Source: Coffea arabica
Taxonomy: Eukaryota > Streptophyta > Magnoliopsida > Gentianales > Rubiaceae
Direction of reading: 5' to 3'
DNA: 64,000 nt
NCBI RefSeq assembly: GCF_036785885.1
Contig: NC_092320.1
Coordinates: 11,533,557 to 11,597,556, forward strand
Position numbers and translations under genes: made by a program
The notes under the pieces: generated by a model
Database searches by the model: none
Seen by the model: only the letters and a program-made list of their open reading frames with translations
Told to the model about the DNA's origin: nothing
In this document: piece by piece, positions 9,601-20,760 of the stretch
Layout: each line of letters begins with the position of its first letter
Position numbering within the stretch: position 1 is the stretch's first letter

Positions 9601-12060
9601 ATTGACATCACCATCCTATTGCATTTTCGTGATCTTCTTCCTCCTTAGGATGACATTAGTACTTTTTGGTTTCCAGGAAATGGTTACTGTCGGTGTGGAT
9701 GGTTCTGTTTTAGATCGGATTGCCAAGATTATGTCGTACCTTCGCCTTGGATCATCTGGAAAAGTGCTCAAGAAGAAGAAGAAAGAAAAGGATGCAAAAG
9801 GTGCTTGCATCTGTTTATTTTTTCCTGAACTTGAAGTTGAATCTTTTAATTGGCAAGAAAAAGGCTTTCGTAGAATTTTTTTGTTTAATTTGGCTTAAGT
9901 TCTTCATAACAAAATATTCCTAAGAACCTGAGGAGCAGAGAGGAGGTGCCATTCTCTGTCTTTGGTATTACCTGACACCTGTTAGGAGTTGAACATTATG
10001 ATTACTGTTTTAGTGGTTGGAAAGCAAGTGCTTGGATATAGAGGCGGGCACATGTGTGGCTGAGCAGTTGTGACAGTGGCACTTATGAATTATCACCACA
10101 TGATAAGGATCTGTCTTGTCATCTTCTCAGGGATAACTACCTTGTTCTCCAGTGGAGTTATAAAATAGAATCTGTGCTTTGGTCCTGCTAAATCAAACTT
10201 CTAGACCTTCTTGGTAGACATGTTAATGTGTACTGTGGTATTCTAGTGCCTATTTTGCAGGATTAACTCTTCTACAATAGTGAGCCCGGTATATTACTTC
10301 CTCAGTTGTTTACGATTTTTGAGAAGAACATGGCATCGCTCTGTTTGGGTAATTGAATTTGGTATCCCAAACCTAGTAAGTGTGGTGTAACTCCTTGCCA
10401 AATGGGGATGGATATATACAATTATTACAAGCAGCCTATAGCAGATGTGTCATATTCTGCTGCACAGACAAGCTGCAAGTTGAGAAATACAACATTAAGC
10501 AACTGTGACTTGTAATAGTTACTTTATCATATTAAGTTTGGGCGTACATTGATGCTTGTTTTTCCCTACTTGTGGGTTGTAAGTTTATTGCGTTATATTT
10601 ACCTGTTGAGTACTTTTGTCGTACAGGGAAGCTTTCAGGTATTTCAAATGGATATGATGGAGATCAGAAGATGTTGAGGTCTGATGCATTGAAGAGTCAA
10701 AATGACAAAGAAACACCACTGCCACCACCTCCACCGCTTCCGAAAAGGATTCCTGATTCAAGGGCGAATCAGGGCCCAACTGTTGTTAGATCTGAAGAGG
10801 ATGATATATTTATTGGTGATGGTATTGATTATTCAATTCCCAGTAAGGATATGAGCCAAAGCCCTGTCTCAGAGGATATGGAAGAATCTCCTCGGAACAA
10901 AGAAAGGGCATCTTATTTCGACGAACCTGTTTATGGCCCTGTACCACCCTCTGATCCCTCTCATGGTTGGCAACAAGTGGTGAGTTTGTTTGTTTGTTTC
11001 TTGGATTTTTGCTGTTGATAAATGGCAAGGCTAGATATATTCATTTTTTTTCACCAGAATTGGCATTTGTTGGCTTTTAGAATCTTTCTTTGTTTTCTAT
11101 TCCCCTGCATCTTTCTCTCTCTGGTGAGGGGGTGGACCTCGACTGATGCAAATTCGTTATACATCTACCTAGAGAGTGTTTGACCTTGTGTTCTGATTTT
11201 TTTAGAGTGGATATGATGCTTTGCAAGCACAAGCATTGGTTGGTGGCTATCAGACAGAGTGGCAAGAGTATCAATATGCAGAACAACTCGCTTATCCTGA
11301 CCAATATCTCCAGCAAAACCTTCAGGCTTACGATGTGCAAGCAGGTCTAAATGTGCTTCAGGACCCTAGATTCATGACTCAAGAAGAAAAAGATAGGGGC
11401 TTGGGTTCGGTGTTCAAGAGGGATGATCAGAGGCTTCTGCAGCTAAGGGAGAAAGATGCACGGGAGAAGGACCCCAATTTTATATCCGAGAGTTATTCCG
11501 AGTGCTATCCTGGATACCAAGAATATAATCGTGAGATAGTCGATAGTGATGATGATGACGATCTATCAAAAATGGATATGGGTGGAAGGGTAAGTGTATC
11601 AAATACTAGGTTTGACTGGTTGATGCCTGTAGTGTTATCCTGCTGTAATCCATATTTATGGTGCTCTGTCTTTTTAGTCATGTCTTATGATGTACTCGTT
11701 AGATTTTTAATTGACGTAGCTTTATGTGTTAATGTTCTGGTGACAATTAGATAGTTGACGCTGTTGATACTGATTTTTTGACAGGCAAAGGGGCGGCTTC
11801 ATCGTTGGGACTTTGAAACTGAAGAAGAGTGGGCTACATACAATGAGCAAAAGGAAGCAATGCCAAAAGCTGCTTTCCAGTTTGGTGTGAAGATGCAAGA
11901 CGGTAGGAAGACACGAAAGCAGAACAAAGATCAGAAACTTACAAACGACCTCCATAAGATAAACCAAATACTGACCAAAAAGAAGATGGAGAAGGAGGCA
12001 AACAACGATGGAGCAAGCTATGATGATGAACCGCGCTCTGGAAAGAAGCTCCGAATATGA
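6616..12060 (+). CDS. SMU2: RED-family spliceosome protein SMU2
   Basis: Nuclear splicing factor of the RED/IK family. In animals and plants RED/SMU2 partners SMU1 in the spliceosome B complex. Eleven exons join in frame to give 566 aa: 6616-6662, 6972-7115, 7240-7289, 8324-8438, 8648-8696, 9175-9264, 9476-9544, 9677-9800, 10627-10979, 11206-11589 and 11785-12060. The N-terminus (KRNNYKEKLARRKEEK, then PKYRDRAKERREDQNPDYEP and HAVAPPGTVELRSADAHK) is the conserved RED_N start. Exon 8 ends in a lysine run (KKKKKEKD), a likely nuclear signal. Exon 9 has a proline tract, and exon 11 carries the RED_C motif RWDFETEEEW. Length is close to the Arabidopsis protein (about 535 aa). Intron 5 contains a MITE. 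A truncated tandem pseudogene lies at 2940-3800. Confidence 0.95.
8731..9094. mobile_element. Foldback MITE in SMU2 intron 5
   Basis: The 364-bp element is almost entirely an imperfect inverted repeat. It opens GGCAAAAAATCTCAGCAGCC and closes with the reverse complement of GGCAAAAAACCTCAGCGGCC. Pairing continues through AAACAATTTTT and CTAAACTAACTAATCA. It sits between T-rich runs that could be the duplicated target. There is no coding capacity, and it lies wholly inside the intron between exons 5 and 6. Confidence 0.75.
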
Positions 12061-12552
12061 AGCACAGAAATATCTTTTATTTCTTACTCAATGGCGTAGA
12101 ATGTTATACTCTGTATTATCAAGTTGGATCTGCCTGATTCAATCGTCTATGAATAGTTATCCATCAATGCATCCTGGAAATAATCCGTCCTCTTTCTTCT
12201 TCCCATCTGTTCCATCAGCGCAGCATTCGACATTCTCCGCTATTTGTACTAGTTCAAGGTCACTGCCTGATTAGAAGTGCTCTGTATAACTACGCATGTT
12301 TCAAACCGAAAGGTCGAATTTAAAAGCAGGGTCGCTTATGAGGAGGTTTTAGTTTCGAGTTTTTGGAAATGTGATGGTTGTATTTATTGCTCGTTCTCAG
12401 TTTCATCCTTTCCCTTCCTACTTGATTACTTTCTGTAGATTTTACTCCATTATTCTCGATGTGAACGTTACTGATGGAATGCAGTTGGTGCATGCGAGGA
12501 ATTGAGGATTGTGTTAAAATATTCGGAAAGTTCATGTTTCAGTAGGTAACTG
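12061..12552. other. SMU2 3' untranslated region and flank
   Basis: AT-rich sequence following the SMU2 stop codon. No further gene is seen. The reading frames here are short and overlap the expected 3' untranslated region. Confidence 0.5.
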
Positions 12553-12652
12553 GGTAAACCACTGAGCTTAGCTCAATGGCTACCAGGAGGGACTTAAGTC
12601 CCTTCTTAGGCTGTAAGCGAGAGTTCAAATTTTACCTGCAGCAAAAAAAAAT
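12553..12652 (+). mobile_element. SINE-like tRNA-derived element
   Basis: A stretch resembling RNA polymerase III promoter boxes is present: an A-box-like CTTAGCTCAATGGC at 12567-12580 and a B-box-like GAGTTCAAATTTT at 12621-12633. They are spaced as in tRNA-derived SINEs and followed by a run of nine A. A clear target duplication was not found, so the boundaries are approximate. Confidence 0.5.
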
Positions 12653-12660
12653 TTAAAGAG

Positions 12661-12714
12661 TAGTGCCATAGCACTCTCTTGGTCTAGTAGTGCTATAGCA
12701 CTCTCTTGGTCTAG
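12661..12714. repeat. 27-bp tandem duplication
   Basis: Two adjacent 27-bp copies (12661-12687 and 12688-12714) differ by a single base: TAGTGCCATAGCACTCTCTT and TAGTGCTATAGCACTCTCTT, each followed by GGTCTAG. Confidence 0.85.
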
Positions 12715-13500
12715 TTGGATTTGTATATTTACTAATCTCTAGCAGCAGTTTGCGCCCCTAGAGTGAAATAACATATAAAAACTTGATACCATTTTGAAGA
12801 TGAAAATTTTGATCTTCCACAAAGATTGTATTAAACTAGTGTTAAGGACACATCAATGTGCGTGCAATTTAAAAAAATTAAAATGAATTTATTTTATACA
12901 AAATTTGTCTTTTACATAAATCAAATCGGTATAAATTTTTATTAAAGAATTTTGGTTAATAAAGTTATAATAATTTGAGACTTAGATTAGTGTAGTTATG
13001 AATAGTTATAATGGCAAAATGTGATTAAGGGATAAGGGAAAAAGTTAATCTTTTATAAAGGTAAAGCTAAAAATTGAAAAAATGATTAAAATTGTTTATA
13101 TCAGATGGTATCTCTCACACTTCATATACTGTATAAATAGTATGTATTATTATTGCCAAGTGTCAACGTCAAAGGGCATGAAATACGTTTAAGAACAGGG
13201 AATGGAATATAAAAGTCCATAGATAGTTTCCTAGCACAATCCACATATCGATCCCTTGTAAACCCATGATCTTTTCATCGCAAAGAAAAAAAATTGTTTC
13301 CAAAAATATTTCTGGTCTAATTTGTCCGAGTGAAAATCTTTAAATCAAACTTAAGGTCTAAAAAATCAAAAAAAAAAAACTTAAGGTCTAAGACACAATT
13401 TTGAGAACTTTGGAGGGCATCATAGCAGCTCACATTTTATCGATAAGCCCCCAAAAGCAGGAAGGGGTTTATCTTTTAAAAATCCGAAAAGGAAAAAACA
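12715..13500. other. AT-rich intergenic DNA, nothing recognised
   Basis: No credible coding frame, RNA gene or element with terminal repeats was recognised here. A short local duplication of ACTTAAGGTCTAA occurs near 13350-13390. Confidence 0.4.
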
Positions 13501-14977
13501 AAACTACCCAGACCCGAATTCTTCTGCTCATCCAAAACCACTGCAGTACGCAACTCGGATAAGAGTTTGTCAATTTTTTCACCATCTCTGCTTCAAATAT
13601 AGCAGAAATCAAAAGCTCTTACGCCATCACTATTACAGAGAAAAAGGTAAAAATTCTTCCATATGATTTTCGATTTCTATGTTTTTTTTCCTCGTATGTC
13701 TTTGTGACCTGCACTCTTCTCTGTTGCATATATATTAATAACCCTAGGATCTTAACTGAATTTCGGTTAATAAGATTTGGCACAAAACCCTAATTTGATT
13801 GGGCAAAGTAATTGGTCCTCCGTTGATTCTGAATTTTGTCAACCACAGTTGTCGAAATTCCTACAGCTGAAAGCTCGAACAAATTGACCCAACCATTTGA
13901 GTCATTGACTTCAAAAATTAGGTCTCGCGGCAGCTAGAAGAGTCTGCCCCACTACCGCCCCTGTTCGTTTAATATTGGGTGTGTTCATGTAAGTGTTTCT
14001 TGTAATTTGATGTAATGCGGATTAGGAATCTGCATCCTTCATTCTAGTTGATGGGTAATCTTTGAGAGAAGGGCGTGCATCCTTCAAAGCAACCGAAGGA
14101 CGGTGCTTAACTCTTTATTTTATATATATATATATATATTTACGTGCTTAACTTTGATCTTCCGTAGCCATCTCCTCCCTTGAGTTGCCTTTCGTTCTTT
14201 CGTTCTTTCTTTCCTCCCTTTCCGCTTCTCTCCAAATTTTACCACCACCACCAGTGCATATGATATGAAAGCCTTCTCGTCTTCCTCGCCCTTTTATTTT
14301 TCCTTCTCGTTCTCTTGAATCTCTGCCACCCACTTGCTGTTTACTTAAGAGTCTTCAAAGAGAGAATTTTGGGTTAAAGGTTGATTTGTTATTTCTGTCT
14401 TTCTGTGCAATTTCTCATAAATTGGATATGGGTAAGTTATTTATTTATTTATTATTTGTTTATACCCTAAAAGCCTCCGAAAATCATCGTTACCTCCGTT
14501 CATGGATATCTGGTGAGTCAATGAGGGTTGAATTGGTGGACTCGGATGCTCTTTTGAGTTCTGAAGCCAACTCACCCCAAAGAGTCTGAACGAGTTTCCA
14601 CTGGGCCTACTGTCTTTGGGGTAGGGCAGACCAGTTGCGCAATGGAGGTGGAAGTTCTGGTGACGACTTGGCTGGACCGAGCCTTTGAACGGTTTGGACA
14701 CTTTATGAGTTCGGCCTGGAAAATGTTTTTGTGGGGGAGGGCAAATTAAATGAGAAAAGAGACGACCATATGGTTGTAACCAATTTATGGCTGTTGATAC
14801 TCACAGATTTATCTTAAAGCTTCTGGCTTTATTGTGGACTATTGTTTGACCTTTTTAAGTTCTTGTTTACTACTTGATTTCCTATTGAAACTTTCTAGTA
14901 ACTTTACTTCCTCTTCTAATTGGCAGTGTTCTTTCTTATTTCAACAATTTCCACTGCAAGCAGGTGTATCAGGAACA
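13501..14977 (+). other. Probable 5' leader and leader intron of the CFS1-like gene
   Basis: A 3' splice site (GCAAGCAG, then GTGTATCAGG) lies at 14963, only 15 bases before the start ATG at 14978. The leader is therefore probably spliced. Candidate donors include AAAAAGGTAAAAATT near 13646 and ATGGGTAAGTTATT near 14430. Transcript data would be needed to choose. The interval also holds a TA microsatellite. Confidence 0.45.
14119..14139. repeat. TA dinucleotide microsatellite
   Basis: An uninterrupted run of alternating T and A follows TTTATTT. It lies in the inferred leader intron of the CFS1-like gene. Confidence 0.9.
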
Positions 14978-17342
14978 ATGCCATATTCCTCGATTTCAAA
15001 TTTAGACAACAAGAAAAGCAAGTTCAAATATATTGATGACTTCAATGATACTGCTTGGCCTGTGCCTGGAAGCCAGAGCGCTAGCCCTTCCAGCCCAAGT
15101 TCCTTGAAGCAAGGTAATCTATACAACTTTCCATTTGAGGCTGAAGACCTTTTGGATGGAGGTTATGAATCCAGTGATGATCGCTATAAGACTGTACAGC
15201 GTAATGGTCCTCCTGAGGTGAACTTGAAAAATGTTTTGAGTGGTATTTTTGCCATTTTGACTGGTCGGAATAAAAGTCTGAATGCTGCCGGAAGTCTGCA
15301 ATTCTCTAATTCGAATGTTTCATTTCTTGGGTCTGCGAAGAATGGGGATGCGGTATTGCACTCATCAGTTTACATACCGAGTGCACCACCACTTCTTGAG
15401 GCAACTGCATTTAACTATAGTGCTTACAAAGATGTGTTGGAAGCTGAACCTCCGGAGTGGCTTCCAGACAGTTCCAGTACTGTGTGCATGCAGTGTAATG
15501 CTCCATTTACTGCTCTTACACGTGGAAGACATCATTGTCGATTTTGTGGAGGGATCTTCTGCAGAGCATGCTCAAAAGGAAGGTGCTTATTACCTGTTAA
15601 GTTTCGGGAGAGGGACCCGCAAAGGGTGTGTGACACCTGCTATGACAGGCTTGATCCTTTGCAAGGAGTACTCATCAACACCATCAGCAATGCAGTTCAG
15701 GTTGCAAAGCATGATGTGATGGATTGGACTTCAATGAGAGGGTGGCTAAATCTTCCTGTTGGCTTCTCCATGGAGCAAGAGATATATAAGTCTGCCAATA
15801 CATTAAGGAATTACTGCCAGGTGGTGTTTCAATATTTTTACTTGACTATGTTGTTGTATTCTGTAAGTTTAGTAACCTTTTTTTTGAATGTGCTCTCATT
15901 CTGTTGAGAGGAGCAAAGGTCATGTGTTTTAAAGTTATTGTTGTTTGTCGTCCTTGTAGCAAATTTTCTACTCCTGGGCTTGAAAAGAAACTTATCTTTC
16001 TTGTCTTGTCAAGAGGACATGCATGAGTATGTTTTACCCTTGAATGACATCATTTATTTTACAAATACATAGAATATAATTGAGAGTTCTCTTAATGGAC
16101 AGGTTGCTCGCTTGAATCCTGAGAAGTCCATTCCTGCAGCAATTCTGGAAGGGGCCAAAGGTTTGGCAATCTTGACGGTGGCTAAAGGTGGGGTGGTACT
16201 TGCTTATAAACTTGGAACTGGCTTGGTCATTGCTCGAAGAGCCGATGGATCATGGTCAGCTCCATCAGCTCTGCTTTCTGTTGGCCTGGGATGGGGTGCG
16301 CAGGTATAGCATCAACAAAGATTTTTTCTTCCTTCATTTTATCCCCCCCCCCCCCCCCCCGGGGCTGGGGCTGGAGGAGTGGAGGAGGTCTCTTCTTGAA
16401 AATCATGTTATTTGAGATTCAGAATTTGTTCTGTTTATTATGCTTTTTATGTTGTGTTATTGACAGTTGTAAATCATACATGTGATATCCTCAATGGGCA
16501 GATCAAAAGATCATAATTTTGCATTTTCTGATACAAGGATTCCCTCAGTTCTTTTCTTTTGAATATCTTGATTTATCCAAATGAGTCGAGAGTTTACTTT
16601 GATTGGTCAAGCTACTTCATTTTGCCATTTTCTCCAGATTTATTGAAAGCTTCTCTTGTTACATGATTTTTGCTCGCTGCTGTTTACTTTAGCAATTGTT
16701 GTAGCGTGTAACTGGTAATGATTTTCTTGTGTCTGTAGGTTGGCGGCGAACTCATGGACTTCATTATTGTACTACACGACTCAAAAGCTGTGAAAACTTT
16801 CTGTAGTCGAATGCATTTCTCTCTTGGTGCTGGATGCAGTGCTGCAGCTGGACCAGTTGGGAGGGTTTTTGAGGCAGATATGCGAGCTGGAGAGAGGGGC
16901 TCTGGCATGTGTTATACTTACAGCTGCAGTAAAGGTAATTCATTTTGGTGGGCACCCTAGCATTAACAATATACCATACAGACTGAAATGCTACTAGTTC
17001 TGAGAATAGACGTAGTAGGATGCTTAGAGATGCTAACTCTGAAATTTGGTTGGATTTAACAGCCTACTTTTCCGCTGAGAATGTACTCATTGTTTTTGAT
17101 ATCCTTGTGCAATAGATTGACCAAACCTTCATTCTGATGTTGCTTGTTATGTCTCAGGTGCATTTGTAGGTGTTTCACTGGAAGGGAACATAGTCTCAAC
17201 TAGGATGGATACAAACCTTTGCTTCTATGGTGATCCTTATCTTACTGCAGCTGACATCCTTCTTGGAATAGTGGACAGACCTAAGGCTGCCGAACCCTTG
17301 TATGCAGCTCTCCAGGACCTTTATGCAAGCTTCCGATGCTAG
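14978..17342 (+). CDS. CFS1: FYVE and SYLF domain endosomal protein, CFS1-like
   Basis: Predicted PI3P-binding endosomal/autophagic protein of 474 aa, like Arabidopsis CFS1 (At3g43230). Four exons: 14978-15820, 16103-16303, 16739-16934 and 17158-17342, all in frame. The FYVE zinc finger begins near W161 (WLPD), has GRHHCRFCG and ends with QRVCDTC, so the PI3P-binding signature is complete. A SYLF (Ysc84-type) lipid-binding domain fills about residues 235-474 (for example ILEGAKGLAILTVAKGG and LGAGCSAAAGPVGR). A PSAPP motif at residues 134-138 fits the VPS23/ESCRT-I binding motif reported for CFS1. The start follows a leader splice acceptor; an upstream in-frame ATG at 14834 lies in the inferred intron. 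Family knowledge places it at late endosomes and amphisomes. Confidence 0.92.
16343..16360. repeat. Poly-C tract in CFS1-like intron 2
   Basis: Eighteen consecutive C are followed directly by GGGGCTGGGGCTGG. The junction can fold as a C/G hairpin and is a likely sequencing or assembly weak point. It lies in intron 2, so the coding sequence is unaffected. Confidence 0.85.
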
Positions 17343-18544
17343 TGGCATCTTGATGTTATAATTATATTTACCTCCAATGTGTTCATGGCGTTCCAATTCT
17401 CGGATAAGAAGCTGTACATACCATGCTTCATGGGTGGAAAATCCTCACCTCCAGGACAAAGAAGCAACCTGCGCTCCCCCTATTATTCATGCACATTAGG
17501 GTTCGTCATGTTCATTTGTTATTTATCATTGGATGTACAGTTAGTGAACCAGCTGTCTTCACCTGTGTATATATATAGATGATTCTTATACGTGACGGTA
17601 CATATTTTGGTAAAAAAAAAAAAAAAGGAAGGTTCAGTTTAAACTTGAAAGTGTTTGTGTGATGGTCTATGCTCTGTTCTTTCCGTGGGATAATGCGGAG
17701 CCACCTGCTACATCGCAAGAACTCTTGGGAAAGTTGAGAGAAATGGAGTGGCAGTATTGATGGGCCAAATCAAAGCCCATAAACTGTGTCATTTCGGCGG
17801 ATTTAAACAAGCATCAAGCAAATTTGCATTTGGGCTTTAATATGAAATATGAACGTGTATTGGCAGTTTGTTCATTTCTGATTCCTTTCCAATTCGTCCA
17901 AACAAACGATAAGAGAAGGTTGGTATCATTGCTTTCCAAACCCTCCCCCCCAACCCCCACCGCTCTTAAATTTACTTTTATTTTTTTTAGAGGATTCGGG
18001 GAAAATTCTTTCAGCGATTAACAGTTTGCATCCTGACTTATCAATTATGGCACTGAAGAACATTTTACTATGAACTTCTATTTCAAAAATTTACTAAAAA
18101 TCATTAAAATATTTTCATGCTATTTTTTTTTTTGATTGAAAGTGCTTATAAACTAATAAGAGCATTTTGGTGGGATGACTCAAATTAAGGAACCTAAAAC
18201 CTCTTCACTAAAAACCGTTAAGCATGTCTAATTGATTCTGGGCTTGTTTGAACAATGTGTTGTTAGCATAAGATGATAAAATAAATACTAATAAAATGCT
18301 TCAAAAAGGCTTGGGGGTATTAAAATAGTACTAAACTTAACAGTAATTTCTATTGCAAAATGAAGATAAATAATTGCAGCGAGGTGTTCGTTTAGTAAAT
18401 GTCTCAACTTTTCCTTTTTTTCACTTAAAAACTTCCGAGGTACGGGCTGTCCTCCCAGGTGGCGACTACAATTGAAAACAGCCCTAGTTTAAAATCATTT
18501 TTCAAACCCCATCTCACGGCACCAACCACAACAGCAGCAGCAGC
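17343..18544. other. CFS1-like 3' flank and RBR gene upstream region
   Basis: This 1.2 kb spacer between two genes in the same orientation contains short AT-rich frames only. The CAG-repeat leader ACAGCAGCAGCAGC directly precedes the RBR start codon at 18545. Confidence 0.45.
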
Positions 18545-20760
18545 ATGGGGACTAAGGCCCCGGAGGTTGTGATTCTCACCGAAGATCTTAAGAATGGCTA
18601 TGATGATGACGATGATGCTGATGTTTCTGTACTGTATGCAAAACCCTTCTCTCGCAAGGAGGGAGTCAATCCAGAAAACCCCATCTCAGTTGAAAGCTAC
18701 TCTGATGACAGAGACCTCCAGCTCGCCATAATGGCCTCTCTTCAACCTCAATCAAAGAGTAGCAGCAGCGGTATTCGCATTATTAGTAGCAGTACTACAA
18801 GTGGTAAAACTAAAAGGGTCATTGATCTTTCCCAAGATTACTTCATTTATGATCTTGATGATGATGATGAAGTTCAATTAATTGCCTCATTTTCCACAAC
18901 TCCAAGGAAGAAGCTTTTCACAGGCGAGTCTTCCAATTCTAAGGCTACAGCCAACAATGATCATGATAATGTCGATAGCGGTGATGTTGATGTTACTTTT
19001 ATGTGTGATATCTGTGTTGATGAAAAGCCAAAGGCTGCATTGTTCTGCATAAAGGGTTGCACTCATTCTTATTGTTCTGAGTGTATGGCTAAATATGTCG
19101 CCTCAAAGTTGCAAGACAATATTACTAGTATTTATTGTCCGGTTCCTGGGTGTAATGGGAGGTTAGAGCCTGAATATTGCCGGTCTATATTGCCTGTTCA
19201 AGTTTTTGATAGGTGGGGTGATGCGCTATGTGAGGCATTGTTATTGGCTTCTGAGAAATTTTATTGCCCCTATAAAGATTGCTCCTCGCTTTTGGTGGAT
19301 GATAGAGGGGGCAGTGATGAGGCTATTACACATTCTGAGTGCCCGGAGTGTAGGAGATTGTTTTGTGCAAAGTGCAGGGTACCTTGGCATTCGGAGATTT
19401 CCTGTGATGAGTTTCAAATGTTAAATAAGGACGAAAGGGAAAGAGAGGATATTCTGCTAATGAACCTGGCCAGGAGCAAGAAGTGGAAAAGGTGTCCCGA
19501 GTGCAAAATTTTCGTTGAGAGGATTTCCGGGTGCTTGTTTATGAAATGCAGGTAGTCATGAGTTTTGTTGTGATATTCTTGAGTTCTATTTGAAATTAGT
19601 CTTGTTGTAATCTCTCAATTTGCAGCTTCAATTGGCAATTCTCTTTATCTGTCTTTAACTTGGATTGTTGCCATGTTTACAACTCCTTTAGATTTGAATT
19701 TATTCTTGTAGATATGGATCTGTATGTTCCGAAATTACAGAAATTTACATCTCATACAAGATTGCATACTTAAAATGATTTACTATGCAAACAAGATATG
19801 AACTTCTTTCTGAGTAGTGTGAGATCTTGAAATCTGATTGACATATAATGCTTTCGTGTTATTGTCATCAGTAACTTCTAAGCTGCTTAGGCGACTTAAC
19901 GTGAAAGCAGTAGGTGGCAAACTGGCAAATACGTCATTGCAGACTCAGATTTTGGGTAGTGGAAAAGCTATTTTTAACCAATGTACTTATCCTCAAAATT
20001 TGTATATTAAATTCTTTAGTGACTTCTAGGAGTCATTTTTTGTATTAGGCCAATTTGACGGACCCCTCTCCATTGTGTTAGATCATATTACTTCAAAAGA
20101 TATCCTAATAGAATTCAGCAGTTTGGGGATTTTGAACTGAAAATTAGCTTATGCCCAATCTCAAGACAGTTAAGCAGGTCATTCCTTCAGCAATTATGAG
20201 AACAATGAGCATGTCTTAATGAAGAATAAGAAGTAACTAAAATTTTTCCATTTTCTTTTACCCCTTTCCTGTCTTCTTTTTTTCTTGTCCCTCTTTTGAG
20301 TTTTTTGGCACCTTGATTTTTAAGTCCATCCATCCTGATTCCTGTAATCCAACCTACATGCCAATTTGTGATCCACTTTTAGACACAAAAGGGAATGAAA
20401 AGAACCTCCTTGGAAAGGCTATTATCATTTGTATCTAGCTTGTCGGTAAGTAAAGTTAATACAAGGCATGCTTAAAGCTTCTCAAAGCTATTTTTTGTTG
20501 TACCATACTAATACCATTAATCAGTTTGAAAAATAATAAATTTGCTTACTGTATTTTTGAAATTTTGTGTATTTTTGCTGTACTGTGCAAAAGTTTTGAT
20601 TTTGCTCATATTCACCTGCATTTTTGGTTTTTTTTTTTTAATATTTGGAAAGATGCTAATTAACTATAATATGGGGGATTGCAGGTGTAAATACACATTT
20701 TGTTACAACTGTGGAGCTCAAATGGGCACTAATCATTACTGTGCCAATTGTAAGCATTAG
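18545..20760 (+). CDS. RBR-type (RING1-IBR-RING2) E3 ubiquitin-ligase-like protein
   Basis: Predicted 360-aa protein with two exons, 18545-19551 and 20685-20760, joined in frame by a 1.1 kb intron. RING1 starts at C154 (CDIC...CTHSYCSEC), an IBR segment follows (FYCPYKDCSSLL...CRRLFCAKC), and RING2 runs from C317 (CPECKIFVERISGC). The second exon supplies the last zinc ligands (CKYTFCYNCG...HYCANC). RBR ligases pass ubiquitin through a RING2 cysteine; C330 is in that position. The residue two after it, usually His in Parkin or HOIP (CxH), is Phe here (CLFM). The N-terminal 150 residues are acidic and low complexity. It is one of the many plant RBR/RNF144-like proteins, and substrates cannot be told. 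Ligase activity is plausible but not shown. Confidence 0.87.

Noticed and set aside
14834-14977. Extended N-terminus of the CFS1-like protein from ATG 14834
   Set aside because: The extra 48 residues are hydrophobic and T-rich, and they end exactly at a good splice acceptor at 14963. They read as leader intron.
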